Below, piece after piece: positions 6,846 to 14,417 of a stretch of 21,100 bases of DNA. Within the stretch, counting starts at the first letter, position 1; every line of letters begins with the position of its first letter. The position numbers and the translations under genes were made by a program. The DNA lies in IMG/VR virus record IMGVR_UViG_3300007541_000287, positions 1 to 21,100 of that record. One strand, given 5' to 3'. Source of the DNA: a virus. The notes under the pieces are model-generated. The model did no database searches and had not been told where the DNA came from. It worked only from the letters and a program-made list of their open reading frames with translations.

Positions 6846-8807
6846 ATGGCATTCAACTTTCCTAATAATCCCTCAGTAAATGACGAAGTAACATTTGGTA
6901 CAATAACCTATGTTTGGAATGGCACATCTTGGGAATCTGGCAGTACAGGTCTAAGTTACGCTGAAGTAGCAAATCGTATTGACTTTACTTCAGACCGTGC
7001 TAACTCAGCTTTTGAATTAGCAAACAACTCTTCTCTTTGGGCAGTTCGTCAATCATTTGTTGCGACTGCTAATCAATCAGTATTCAATATTTCAACTGGT
7101 TATTTGCCAAACTATGTTGATGTGTTTTACAATGGAATTAAATTGTATGATGGTGAAGACTATACTGCTAACAATGGTTCTTCAGTTATTCTTACAAACC
7201 CAGCACCAGTTAATACAATCATCGAAGTTCTTTCTTTTGGTGCCAACGTATCAACAACAAACCTTTATGTTCTAGCATCAGCAACAGGTTTTTCTTCAAG
7301 ACAATCATTTACTGCAACAGAAGGACAAACCACATTTAATCCTACTGGCGGTTATCGTGTTGGTTACATTGATGTGTTTTACAATGGTATAAAATTAAAT
7401 ATACCAACAGACGTAACTGCTAATAACGGTACAGATGTTGTTTTTGTTGGATTGACACCAACAGCTGGTGACCTGATTGAAACGATTGTAATAACACCAG
7501 ATGTGAGTATTGCAAATGCAGTACCAATTACTGGTGGTACAATAAGTGGTAACATAACAATAGCAGGCAATATTTTACCATCTTCAACAAACACATACTA
7601 TCTTGGTTCAGATACGCAAAGATGGCATTCACTATTTGTCAATTCAAATTCGATTGATATTGATGGTTTAGTTTTAAGTAATCAAAATGGAACTCTTGCA
7701 GTATCATCTGGTGGTGCAGAACCAACACCAATTGCAGGTGAAGACACATGGGTCAGAGATCATGCCAATGCTGCGTTTGCTGCAGCCAATAATGTTGGAC
7801 CACAAATAGAACCAGCGTTTGCTCAGGCTAATGCTGCTTTTGAAGCAGCTAACTCAGTAAATGTCTATGGTGCAAATACGAATTCAAATACATTTTTTGC
7901 TTTACCTATTGGTACCACAGACGATAGGCCTGCCAACGCAGCTAACGGCCATATAAGATACAATACAACTTTAGAGAGACTCGAAACTTATCTTTACAAA
8001 TCAGGATGGACTTCTGTAGTAAATGATAATTATAGTATTGAATATTTAATAGTTGCTGGTGGAGGTGGAGGAGGAAGTGTTGAAACGCTTAATGGAGGAG
8101 GCGGAGGAGCTGGAGGTTATCGTTCTTCTGTACCTGGCGAGTCTTCTGGTGGAGGTGATCCTGCTGAAGCAACATTCACTGTATCTGGAGGAACAACATA
8201 TACCATAGTTGTTGGTTCGGGTGGAGCTGGCTCTGCAACGCCAGGTGGATCAGATTCCGCTGGAGCTCAAGGAAGTAATAGTTCTTTTGGTAACATAGTT
8301 TCTATTGGTGGCGGTGGAGGCGGCGGTAATACGATTGATGCAACATCAGGTGGCTCTGGTGGCGGAGGAAAAGAGTCTAGCGGTCCTGGTGGTGCTGGAA
8401 CACCGGGTCAAGGATACGGCGGTGGTCCTGGTAATGAAGCAGGCAACTACTCTGGTGGTGGAGGAGGTGCTGGTGAAGCCGGTAGCACAGATGGAACTAG
8501 ATATGGTGGTGATGGTGTTGAATCATCTATTGATGGTACACCTACCTATCGAGCAGGAGGAGGTTCTGCAACACCAGCTGCAGGTTCAGCTGGATTAGGT
8601 GGAGGCGGTGCTGTTAGTACCGAAGGAACGGTAAATACTGGCGGTGGCGGTGGCGGTGGTGTTTCAACTGGCGGCGGTAAAGCGGGTGGCTCAGGAATTG
8701 TAATCATTCGTTATATTGGACCACAAAGGGGTTTGGGTGGTACAGTCACCACCACTGGTAATTATACTGTTCATACATTTACTGGTTCAGGAACTTTTAC
8801 AGCTTAA
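6846..8807 (+). CDS. Modular adhesin with tandem repeats and large polyglycine domain
   Basis: This encodes 653 residues, the largest protein in the window. Order of parts: an N-terminal module MAFNFPNNPSVNDEV (1-33); two tandem ~70-residue repeats (68-136 and 152-221) sharing RQSFxAT and DVFYNGIKL; an LGSDTQRWHSLF fibre motif (253-264); heptads (306-336); a FALPIGTTDDRP...NGHIRYNTT module (350-375); a glycine-rich domain from about 400 to 622 with runs such as AGGGGGGS and TGGGGGGGVSTGGG; and a C-terminal strand TVHTFTGSGTFTA. The Gly-rich part resembles the phage/bacterial glycine-rich domain family and, by analogy with gp38-type adhesins of T-even phages, may fold as packed polyglycine-II helices displaying variable loops. 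Receptor binding is inferred. It is the first of three paralogues with this C-terminal design. Confidence 0.85.
   Translation: MAFNFPNNPSVNDEVTFGTITYVWNGTSWESGSTGLSYAEVANRIDFTSDRANSAFELANNSSLWAVRQSFVATANQSVFNISTGYLPNYVDVFYNGIKLYDGEDYTANNGSSVILTNPAPVNTIIEVLSFGANVSTTNLYVLASATGFSSRQSFTATEGQTTFNPTGGYRVGYIDVFYNGIKLNIPTDVTANNGTDVVFVGLTPTAGDLIETIVITPDVSIANAVPITGGTISGNITIAGNILPSSTNTYYLGSDTQRWHSLFVNSNSIDIDGLVLSNQNGTLAVSSGGAEPTPIAGEDTWVRDHANAAFAAANNVGPQIEPAFAQANAAFEAANSVNVYGANTNSNTFFALPIGTTDDRPANAANGHIRYNTTLERLETYLYKSGWTSVVNDNYSIEYLIVAGGGGGGSVETLNGGGGGAGGYRSSVPGESSGGGDPAEATFTVSGGTTYTIVVGSGGAGSATPGGSDSAGAQGSNSSFGNIVSIGGGGGGGNTIDATSGGSGGGGKESSGPGGAGTPGQGYGGGPGNEAGNYSGGGGGAGEAGSTDGTRYGGDGVESSIDGTPTYRAGGGSATPAAGSAGLGGGGAVSTEGTVNTGGGGGGGVSTGGGKAGGSGIVIIRYIGPQRGLGGTVTTTGNYTVHTFTGSGTFTA
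7047..7253 (+). repeat. DVFYNGIKL tandem domain, unit 1
   Basis: Encodes residues 68-136 of the adhesin. It shares RQSFxATxxQxxFN, GYxxxYxDVFYNGIKL, TANNG and IIE positions with the unit at 7299-7508, indicating internal domain duplication. Confidence 0.8.
7299..7508 (+). repeat. DVFYNGIKL tandem domain, unit 2
   Basis: Encodes residues 152-221. It is diverged from unit 1 outside the core motifs but keeps nearly identical DNA over the DVFYN codons (GATGTGTTTTACAATGG in both). Confidence 0.8.
7782..7849 (+). repeat. 68-bp direct repeat, copy A
   Basis: Matches 9342-9409 with a single mismatch (position 7838 T versus 9398 C), including 56 bases of perfect identity. It encodes heptads around AANNVGPQIEPAFAQANAAF in two paralogous adhesins. 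Confidence 0.9.
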
Positions 8808-8814
8808 AAGAGGA
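8808..8814 (+). promoter_or_regulatory. Ribosome binding site AAGAGGA
   Basis: It lies directly after the adhesin stop and 4 bases before the ATG at 8819, and supports that start. Confidence 0.6.
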
Positions 8815-8818
8815 AAAA

Positions 8819-9184
8819 ATGGCACATTTTGCAAAACTTGGAATCGATAATATTGTTTTAGAGGTTTTAGTTGTTAACAATGTTGATACGATGACTCCGC
8901 AAGGAGAAGAAAGAGAAGAGATCGGTGTTGCATTTCTCCAAAAATTAACTGGACATGCAACATGGAAACAAACATCTTACAATAATCAATTTAGAAAACG
9001 ATTTGCTGGTATTGGGTATAAGTATGATAGCCAATATGATGCTTTCATACCACCAAAACCGTATGCGTCTTGGATTTTCAATGAAGATGATTTGAATTGG
9101 GTACCACCAACACCATATCCTGATGATGGTGGTGTATATTCTTGGAATGAAGAAACCACATCTTGGGATTCAATAGAAGAATAA
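8819..9184 (+). CDS. Conserved small T4-like phage protein, unknown function
   Basis: This encodes 121 residues, led by a clear AAGAGGA site. It begins MAHFAKLGIDNIVLEVLVVN, passes through a central basic stretch (TWKQTSYNNQFRKRFAGIGY) and ends in a Trp/Pro/acidic tail (WIFNEDDLNWVPPTPYPDDG then WNEETTSWDSIEE). I recognise this layout as a widespread hypothetical protein of marine T4-like phages, usually coded beside tail-fibre genes, but I know of no proven function. There is no membrane segment or catalytic motif. It sits between two glycine-rich adhesin genes and is 1 base ahead of the second. A fibre-assembly factor or small virion protein is possible (inference). Confidence 0.8.
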   Translation: MAHFAKLGIDNIVLEVLVVNNVDTMTPQGEEREEIGVAFLQKLTGHATWKQTSYNNQFRKRFAGIGYKYDSQYDAFIPPKPYASWIFNEDDLNWVPPTPYPDDGGVYSWNEETTSWDSIEE

Positions 9185-9185
9185 A

Positions 9186-10448
9186 ATGTCAAAAGCATAT
9201 GACAACGCAAAAGAGTTAGACCTTATTGAGTTTGATTCGTCAAATAATAAGATCAACTTTACTGTTGAAATCTCATCCAATAATACCGTAATTGGTGGTT
9301 CGGATGATTTTGCTAGAACTCAGGCTAATGCTGCTTTCGAAGCAGCCAATAATGTTGGACCACAAATAGAACCAGCGTTTGCTCAGGCTAATGCTGCCTT
9401 TGAAGCAGCCAATAATATAAATGTTTATGGTGCTAATACCGCAGTATCAAATTTTTTAGCTTTACCTTCTGGCAACACAGCACAAAGACCCGCTGAAGCT
9501 GCTAATGGTCATATAAGATTCAATACAAGTATAAATGGTGGTTCTCTAGAAGCTTATATGGATGGCAACTGGATAACATTTCTTTCTTCGCAACTGACAG
9601 TAGGATTCTTACTTGTTGCAGGTGGCGGTGGCGGAGGTGCTAGAATTGGAGGCGGTGCAGGTGCAGGCGGTATTTTATATGCTTCAGGAAATGTTCAATT
9701 AACAGCTGCAACAACATATACAATAACTGTTGGTGCAGGAGGAACAGGCGGGCCACCAGGAAACTATCAAGTTGCTAATGCTACACAAGGTTCTGCTGGT
9801 TCAGATTCGACCTTTGGTCAATACGTTGCTTACGGCGGTGGCGGCGGTGGTGCTACAGACGGTTTTGCTGGAATGGTTGGAGGCTCAGGAGGTGGAGGTG
9901 GAAGACCAGCCCTTTCTGCTGGAGGAGGATCATCTCAAACCTCTCAAGGTGTAGCCATTGGTTATGGTAATGTTGGTGGAACAGGTAGTTCAAGTCCAGA
10001 TAGATCAGGTGGTGGAGGAGGCGCTGGTGCTGCCGGTGCAACCGGTGCAGTAAGTGGAAATGGAGGTATTGGTATTATAAACCCAATACAATCTTTTGGT
10101 GTCACCTTAGGTCAACTATCAGGTTCAGATTATTATATTGGTGGAGGCGGCGCTGGAGCTGGTTATCCGTCAGGAGGTGGTTTAGGAGGTTTAGGTGGCG
10201 GTGGCAATTCTGGACCTACAATAGGAACCGCAGGTCTTACAAATACTGGCGGCGGTGGCGGAGGTGGAGTTTATGATGGTGGTTCAGGTCATGCTGGAGG
10301 AGCTGGAGGTAGCGGATTTGTTATTGTTTTCTATGAAGCAACATCACAAAGAGGTATTGGTGGCACAGTAACAACTTTTGAGGGTGCAGGTAGAAAAATT
10401 TATCTTCACACATATACATCAACAGGTTCATTTACTTTCATCTCATAA
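9186..10448 (+). CDS. Glycine-rich adhesin, paralogue 2
   Basis: This encodes 420 residues and begins one base after the previous stop; no strong SD is present, so coupling is likely. Residues 1-43 (IEFDSSNNKINFTVEISSNN, TVIGGSDDFAR) form an N-terminal module shared with the next gene. Heptads occupy about 45-77, and a FLALPSGNTAQRP...NGHIRFNT module about 90-114. A glycine-rich domain runs from about 141 to 392 (LLVAGGGGGG at its start, TGGGGGGGVYDGGSG near its end), before the terminal strand IYLHTYTSTGSFTFIS. The Gly-run framework is shared with the proteins coded at 6846 and 10453, while the segments between runs differ, as expected for adhesins with variable loops (family analogy; binding not shown). 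Confidence 0.85.
   Translation: MSKAYDNAKELDLIEFDSSNNKINFTVEISSNNTVIGGSDDFARTQANAAFEAANNVGPQIEPAFAQANAAFEAANNINVYGANTAVSNFLALPSGNTAQRPAEAANGHIRFNTSINGGSLEAYMDGNWITFLSSQLTVGFLLVAGGGGGGARIGGGAGAGGILYASGNVQLTAATTYTITVGAGGTGGPPGNYQVANATQGSAGSDSTFGQYVAYGGGGGGATDGFAGMVGGSGGGGGRPALSAGGGSSQTSQGVAIGYGNVGGTGSSSPDRSGGGGGAGAAGATGAVSGNGGIGIINPIQSFGVTLGQLSGSDYYIGGGGAGAGYPSGGGLGGLGGGGNSGPTIGTAGLTNTGGGGGGGVYDGGSGHAGGAGGSGFVIVFYEATSQRGIGGTVTTFEGAGRKIYLHTYTSTGSFTFIS
9273..9317 (+). repeat. 45-bp direct repeat, copy A
   Basis: Identical over all 45 bases to 10543-10587. It encodes SSNNTVIGGSDDFAR in both paralogues. A second identical stretch follows (26 bases, 9331-9356 equals 10601-10626). Confidence 0.9.
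9342..9409 (+). repeat. 68-bp direct repeat, copy B
   Basis: Partner of 7782-7849, with one mismatch. The adjoining sequence on both sides diverges, so the identity is local. Confidence 0.9.
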
Positions 10449-10452
10449 AAAA

Positions 10453-11514
10453 ATGGCATCTAGAGCAGCTAATAACGCACTTGAACTAAGGTACATAGAC
10501 TTAGATTCTGCGAATAACAAACTAAATTTTGGTTTAGAAATATCATCCAATAATACCGTAATTGGTGGTTCGGATGATTTTGCTAGAGCCCAAGCTAACG
10601 CTGCTTTCGAAGCAGCCAATAATGTTTATGGTGCTAATACCACAGTAACAAATTTTTTAGCCTTGCCTTCTGGAAATACAGCACAAAGACCATCTGAAGC
10701 TGCTAATGGTCATATGAGATATAATACAACAAACGGCGCAATTGAAGGTTATTTTCACACTGGAGGTTGGGTAACAATAGCTTCTGACATATATCAAATT
10801 GAATTTTTACTTGTTGCCGGCGGTGGCGGCGGCGGTTGGGACGTTGGCGGAGGCGGCGGCGCTGGCGGTTATGTTTCAGCTAATACCACTGTTTACCCTA
10901 CAGTTGATTATGCAATTGTTATTGGTTCAGGAGGAAATGGTGGTACAGGTCCAAGTAGCGATTCTGGCTCAAGTGGATCAAATACAACAGCATTTGGTGT
11001 AACATCAGTTGGAGGTGGTAGGGGTGGTAATTACTCAGGAGGAAATGGATTAGATGGTGGATCTGGCGGTGGTGGTGCAGGTTATGGTGCAACAACTAGT
11101 GGTGGCTCAGGAACTCCAGGCCAAGGATTTGGTGGTGGAGGTTCACCCGGCTCTGGTGGAACAGCTGGTACAGGTGGTGGAGGAGGAGGCGCTACAAGTG
11201 TAGGTGCGACAGCAACTACACCTGGTACAGGTTTTGCTTCTGGTGGTACAGGAGCTACATGGTATGATGGAAATACTTACTCAACTGGTGGCAGAGGTTC
11301 AGGTGATGGAAGTACACCAATAGTAGCTGGTCCAAGTAACACAGGAAATGGAGGTGATGGAGCAGGTACTTCACCAAATGTTGGAGCTTCTGGAGGTTCA
11401 GGAATAGTTGTTATTAGATATAATGGTCCACAAAGAGCTTATGGAGGCACTGTTACAGCTGTAGGATCTCATACCATCCACACATTTACTTGTTCAGGAA
11501 CCTTTACGGCTTAA
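10453..11514 (+). CDS. Glycine-rich adhesin, paralogue 3
   Basis: The start is set at 10453 (353 residues). The frame is open back to an ATG at 10378, but that would overlap the previous gene by 71 bases, and the residues before MASRAANNALELRYIDLDS show no similarity to the paralogue's start. Residues 14-45 match the N-terminal module of the preceding gene (SSNNTVIGGSDDFAR identical). A single heptad block (46-57), a FLALPSGNTAQRP...NGHMRYNTT module and a glycine-rich domain (about 118-325) follow, then the terminal TIHTFTCSGTFTA. It lacks the GPQIEPAF heptad insert found in the other two, making it the most compact of the three. Likely a tail-tip adhesin (inference). Confidence 0.8.
   Translation: MASRAANNALELRYIDLDSANNKLNFGLEISSNNTVIGGSDDFARAQANAAFEAANNVYGANTTVTNFLALPSGNTAQRPSEAANGHMRYNTTNGAIEGYFHTGGWVTIASDIYQIEFLLVAGGGGGGWDVGGGGGAGGYVSANTTVYPTVDYAIVIGSGGNGGTGPSSDSGSSGSNTTAFGVTSVGGGRGGNYSGGNGLDGGSGGGGAGYGATTSGGSGTPGQGFGGGGSPGSGGTAGTGGGGGGATSVGATATTPGTGFASGGTGATWYDGNTYSTGGRGSGDGSTPIVAGPSNTGNGGDGAGTSPNVGASGGSGIVVIRYNGPQRAYGGTVTAVGSHTIHTFTCSGTFTA
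10543..10587 (+). repeat. 45-bp direct repeat, copy B
   Basis: Partner of 9273-9317, fully identical. It supports tandem duplication of the 5' part of these two adhesin genes. Confidence 0.9.
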
Positions 11515-11524
11515 TTCTTAACAC

Positions 11525-11531
11525 ATAAATA
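11525..11531 (+). promoter_or_regulatory. ATAAATA, possible late promoter before gp13
   Basis: It lies within the 22-base gap between the fibre cluster and gp13 and matches the core of the T4 late box. It ends only 5 bases before the gp13 ATG, and no SD is visible, so a transcript from it would be essentially leaderless. It could also be chance in AT-rich DNA. Confidence 0.35.
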
Positions 11532-11536
11532 AACAA

Positions 11537-12490
11537 ATGGCTAAACCTACAACAAGAAATCAATTCAAAGACTACTGCAAACGCCGACTAGGTTGGCCTG
11601 TTATCGACATTAATGTAGATGACGACCAAGTTGATGATCGCATTGATGAAGCTTTACAATTTTTCGAAGATTACCATTTTGATGGTGTAGAAAAGTTGTA
11701 CATGAAACATAAAATTACTCAAGCAGACCGAGACAGAAAATGGATTTATTGTCCAGATCCTGTTATTTTTGTGACAGGTGTTTTTCCTTTTGACGATTCT
11801 AATTCGTCAATCAATATGTTTGACTTGAGATACCAGTTAAGATTGCATGACCTCTATGACTTCACATCTGTATCGTATGTGTCATATGAAATTACCATGC
11901 AACACATTCGTTCATTACAACTTTTATTTTCTGGTACACCACAATTTAGATTTAATCGTAAACAGAATAGAATTTTCTTAGACATTGATTGGACGAGAGA
12001 CTTAGATGTTGGCGAATATGTCATCATCGAATGTTACCGAGCAATGCGGCCAGATACGGTTATTCTTGCAGGCACAGTCTCATCAAATACTACCGCAAAC
12101 ACAGTAACAGGCACAGGCACAGTATTTGACCAAGAACTTGTTGAGAATGACATGATTTCAATTAACGGTGAAGAGTTACAAGTAAAAACAATTGATTCAC
12201 CAACATCTATCGAATTAGTTGGACCTGTTTCTTCAAATATTTCTGGTGCTACAATTACAAAAGCCGGCGCATCAGATGTTTGGGACGATAGATTTCTTAA
12301 GAAATATGCAACAGCATTAATTAAACTCCAATGGGGTAATAATCTTTCTAAGTTTTCTGGAATCACTATGCCTGGTGGTGTCACACTTGATGGTGTGCGT
12401 ATCGCAGAAGAGGCAAGAGAAGAAATTTCTAAACTTGAAGAAGATATGTTCCAATTCAACAGTTTGCCAAGTGAGATAGTTACAGGTTAA
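11537..12490 (+). CDS. gp13: Neck protein gp13 (head completion)
   Basis: This encodes 317 residues, close to T4 gp13 (309). The N-terminal LKDYC/KRRLG-type segment (FKDYCKRRLGWPVIDINVDD, 10-29), the acidic helix DDRIDEALQFFEDYHFDG, and the C-terminal LKKYATALIKLQWGNNLSKF (254-273) with PGGVTLDG are typical of the family. In T4 this protein joins gp14 on the portal after packaging to form the neck that accepts the tail. Residues about 178-243 (GTVSSNTTANTVTGTGTVFD, NDMISINGEELQVKTIDSPT) look like a separate beta-rich domain inserted between the two conserved parts. No clear SD precedes the start. It is the first gene of an ordered gp13-gp20 block. Confidence 0.9.
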   Translation: MAKPTTRNQFKDYCKRRLGWPVIDINVDDDQVDDRIDEALQFFEDYHFDGVEKLYMKHKITQADRDRKWIYCPDPVIFVTGVFPFDDSNSSINMFDLRYQLRLHDLYDFTSVSYVSYEITMQHIRSLQLLFSGTPQFRFNRKQNRIFLDIDWTRDLDVGEYVIIECYRAMRPDTVILAGTVSSNTTANTVTGTGTVFDQELVENDMISINGEELQVKTIDSPTSIELVGPVSSNISGATITKAGASDVWDDRFLKKYATALIKLQWGNNLSKFSGITMPGGVTLDGVRIAEEAREEISKLEEDMFQFNSLPSEIVTG

Positions 12491-12495
12491 AATGA

Positions 12496-13383
12496 ATGGC
12501 AACCAACGTCTACTTCAATAATTTTCCATCCAGTCAGATAACATCTGAGCAACTTCTCGTAGAAGATTTGGTCATTGAGGCCATGCAAATCTACGGAATG
12601 GATGTTTACTATCTTCCAAGATCATCAAGAGATGAGGTCGATTATCTCTACGGCGAAGATACACTCAAACAATATGTAACTGCTTTTCCTCTCGAAATGT
12701 ATTTGGAAAATGTTACAGGTATGGATGGCGAGCAAGATTTCATTTCTAAGTTTGGCTTAGAAATTCGTGACGAATTAAATTTACTCGTTTCTCGCCGAAG
12801 ATTCTCAGCAACTGTACCACAATTAAGACCAAATGAAGGAGATTTGATATACATTCCTTTGGTCAAAAATTTATTTGAAATTACATTTGTTGAACACGAA
12901 AATGATCAGGCAATGTTTTATACATTGGGTCGTGGCCGTGGCGGTAATGTGTATGTTTATGCGTTGAAGTTGAAACAGTTTGTATTTTCAAATGAAATCA
13001 TTCAAGTTGGTATTTCAGAAATTGATGAACAAATACGAGACTACTACCCAAGAACTAAAATTTCATTAAATTCTGGAGGCACAGGCCAATTTGTTAAAGA
13101 TGAAATTGTTTATCAAGGTGCTAACTTATCAGTTGCAACAGCGCAGGCTACAGTTTACAAGTTTACACCAAATACACATATTGACATAATAAAAGTAAAA
13201 GGCACTTTCTCAACAGGTACAGTTACAGGTAACACATCAAATGCTTCTTGGACAATCGATGTTGTTGATGATACTGCTTACATGAATGATGCTTTCGAAG
13301 ACATACAAGACAACGCTAGAATAGAATCTGAGTCAGATAGTATCATTGACTTTACAGAAGTTAACCCATTTGGTGAACCATAA
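12496..13383 (+). CDS. gp14: Neck protein gp14
   Basis: This encodes 295 residues, against 256 for T4 gp14. It starts five bases after the gp13 stop. The conserved N-terminus NVYFNNFPSSQITSEQLLVE then DLVIEAMQIYGMDVYYLPR, and the C-terminal DIQDNARIESESDSIIDF and NPFG, identify it. It works with gp13 to complete filled heads and form the tail docking site. The extra length fits a beta-rich insertion at residues about 191-260 (GQFVKDEIVYQGANL ... VKGTFSTGTVTGNTSNASW), which looks homologous to an insertion in gp15. The stop overlaps the gp15 start (TAATG). Confidence 0.93.
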   Translation: MATNVYFNNFPSSQITSEQLLVEDLVIEAMQIYGMDVYYLPRSSRDEVDYLYGEDTLKQYVTAFPLEMYLENVTGMDGEQDFISKFGLEIRDELNLLVSRRRFSATVPQLRPNEGDLIYIPLVKNLFEITFVEHENDQAMFYTLGRGRGGNVYVYALKLKQFVFSNEIIQVGISEIDEQIRDYYPRTKISLNSGGTGQFVKDEIVYQGANLSVATAQATVYKFTPNTHIDIIKVKGTFSTGTVTGNTSNASWTIDVVDDTAYMNDAFEDIQDNARIESESDSIIDFTEVNPFGEP

Positions 13384-14417
13384 TGTTAGGTAAAGCACAT
13401 TACTACAACCGTTCTATTCGTAAAATTGTTGTTGCTTTTGGCACACTTTTTAACGACATTCTTTTGAGAAGATATTCAAAAGATGGTGCAACTGCTTATG
13501 AGACATTTAAAGTGCCTTTGAGTTATGGTTCAAAAGAGAGATACTTAACGAGAATAACTTCAGACCCAGACTTGAACAAATCTGTTGCAGTTGTTTTGCC
13601 AAGAATGTCATTTGAATTAACTGGTATGGCCTATGATCCATCCAGAAAACAACAGTCACTTTTAAAAAACTTTTCAACAACAACAGCAGGTACAGTTAAC
13701 GCTCAGTATTCACCTGTTCCTTATGATTTCAACTTTTCTATGTCCATCTATGTTCGAAACACAGAAGATGGCACACAAATCATTGAACAGATTATACCAT
13801 TTTTTAGACCAGATTTTACGGTAACGGTAGATTTTATTCCAGATATGGACCAAAAGTATGATATGCCAATCATACTAAACTCCGTAAACACGACCACTGA
13901 TTATGAAGGTGCAATGGCTGATGGCACAACAAGATTGATTATGTGGGATTTAGATTTTACTGTTAAGAGTTATCTATGGCCTGCGGTTGAAAAAGCAAAC
14001 GGTATTATTGGAACTTACAGTACGACCGCGCAAAGATATGGTCAAGCAAATACCAATATATACATAGATACACAAAATCGTGATGCACAAAAAGTTATTG
14101 TTGATTATGCAAATGGCAATAATTATTTCACAACAGGCGAAACGATTCGTGTAGACAATAAAAACATCACTGGTTCTGTGGTATATTTTAGTAATTCAAA
14201 CAATGGCATTTTAATTGTAGGAGAACTTACAGAACTATTACAAGCGAACGATCATATACGAGGTGATTATAGTAACGCTTACTATAAAGTCAATTCTGTT
14301 GACCTTTCACCACTTAAAGCGGTTCAGCTTGTAACAAAAGCAAACCCAGAAGATGCAAATTTAGATGATGAATTTGGTTTTTCAGAAACTATAACAGAAT
14401 GGCCTGATACAATATGA
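13383..14417 (+). CDS. gp15: Tail completion / sheath stabiliser protein gp15
   Basis: This encodes 344 residues, against 272 in T4, and starts within the gp14 stop (TAATG). HYYNRSIRKIVVAFGTLFND near the N-terminus, the central FSMSIYVRNTEDGTQIIEQI then IPFFRPDFTV (118-147) and the C-terminal NPED...DDEFGFSETITEWPDT are family hallmarks. In T4, gp15 forms the hexameric ring that caps the tail tube and sheath and binds the neck. Residues about 240-315 (NYFTTGETIRVDNKN ... GILIVGELTE ... DYSNAYYKVNSVD) interrupt the conserved C-terminal region and account for the extra length. Its stop overlaps the gp16 start (ATGA). Confidence 0.93.
   Translation: MLGKAHYYNRSIRKIVVAFGTLFNDILLRRYSKDGATAYETFKVPLSYGSKERYLTRITSDPDLNKSVAVVLPRMSFELTGMAYDPSRKQQSLLKNFSTTTAGTVNAQYSPVPYDFNFSMSIYVRNTEDGTQIIEQIIPFFRPDFTVTVDFIPDMDQKYDMPIILNSVNTTTDYEGAMADGTTRLIMWDLDFTVKSYLWPAVEKANGIIGTYSTTAQRYGQANTNIYIDTQNRDAQKVIVDYANGNNYFTTGETIRVDNKNITGSVVYFSNSNNGILIVGELTELLQANDHIRGDYSNAYYKVNSVDLSPLKAVQLVTKANPEDANLDDEFGFSETITEWPDTI

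Noticed and set aside
8305-8598. 97-residue alternative-frame ORF within the glycine-rich domain
   Set aside because: GGN-rich codons stay open in shifted frames. The product is Val/Ala/Glu-rich low complexity with no own ribosome site.
10378-10452. Upstream extension of the third glycine-rich adhesin
   Set aside because: It would overlap the previous gene by 71 bases, and the added residues show no family similarity. The ATG at 10453 aligns with the paralogue's N-terminal module.
1-11514. Diversity-generating retroelement acting on the adhesins
   Set aside because: No reverse transcriptase ORF, template repeat or accessory gene is visible in the window, and the variable segments are not in a C-type-lectin context. 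It cannot be excluded elsewhere in the genome.
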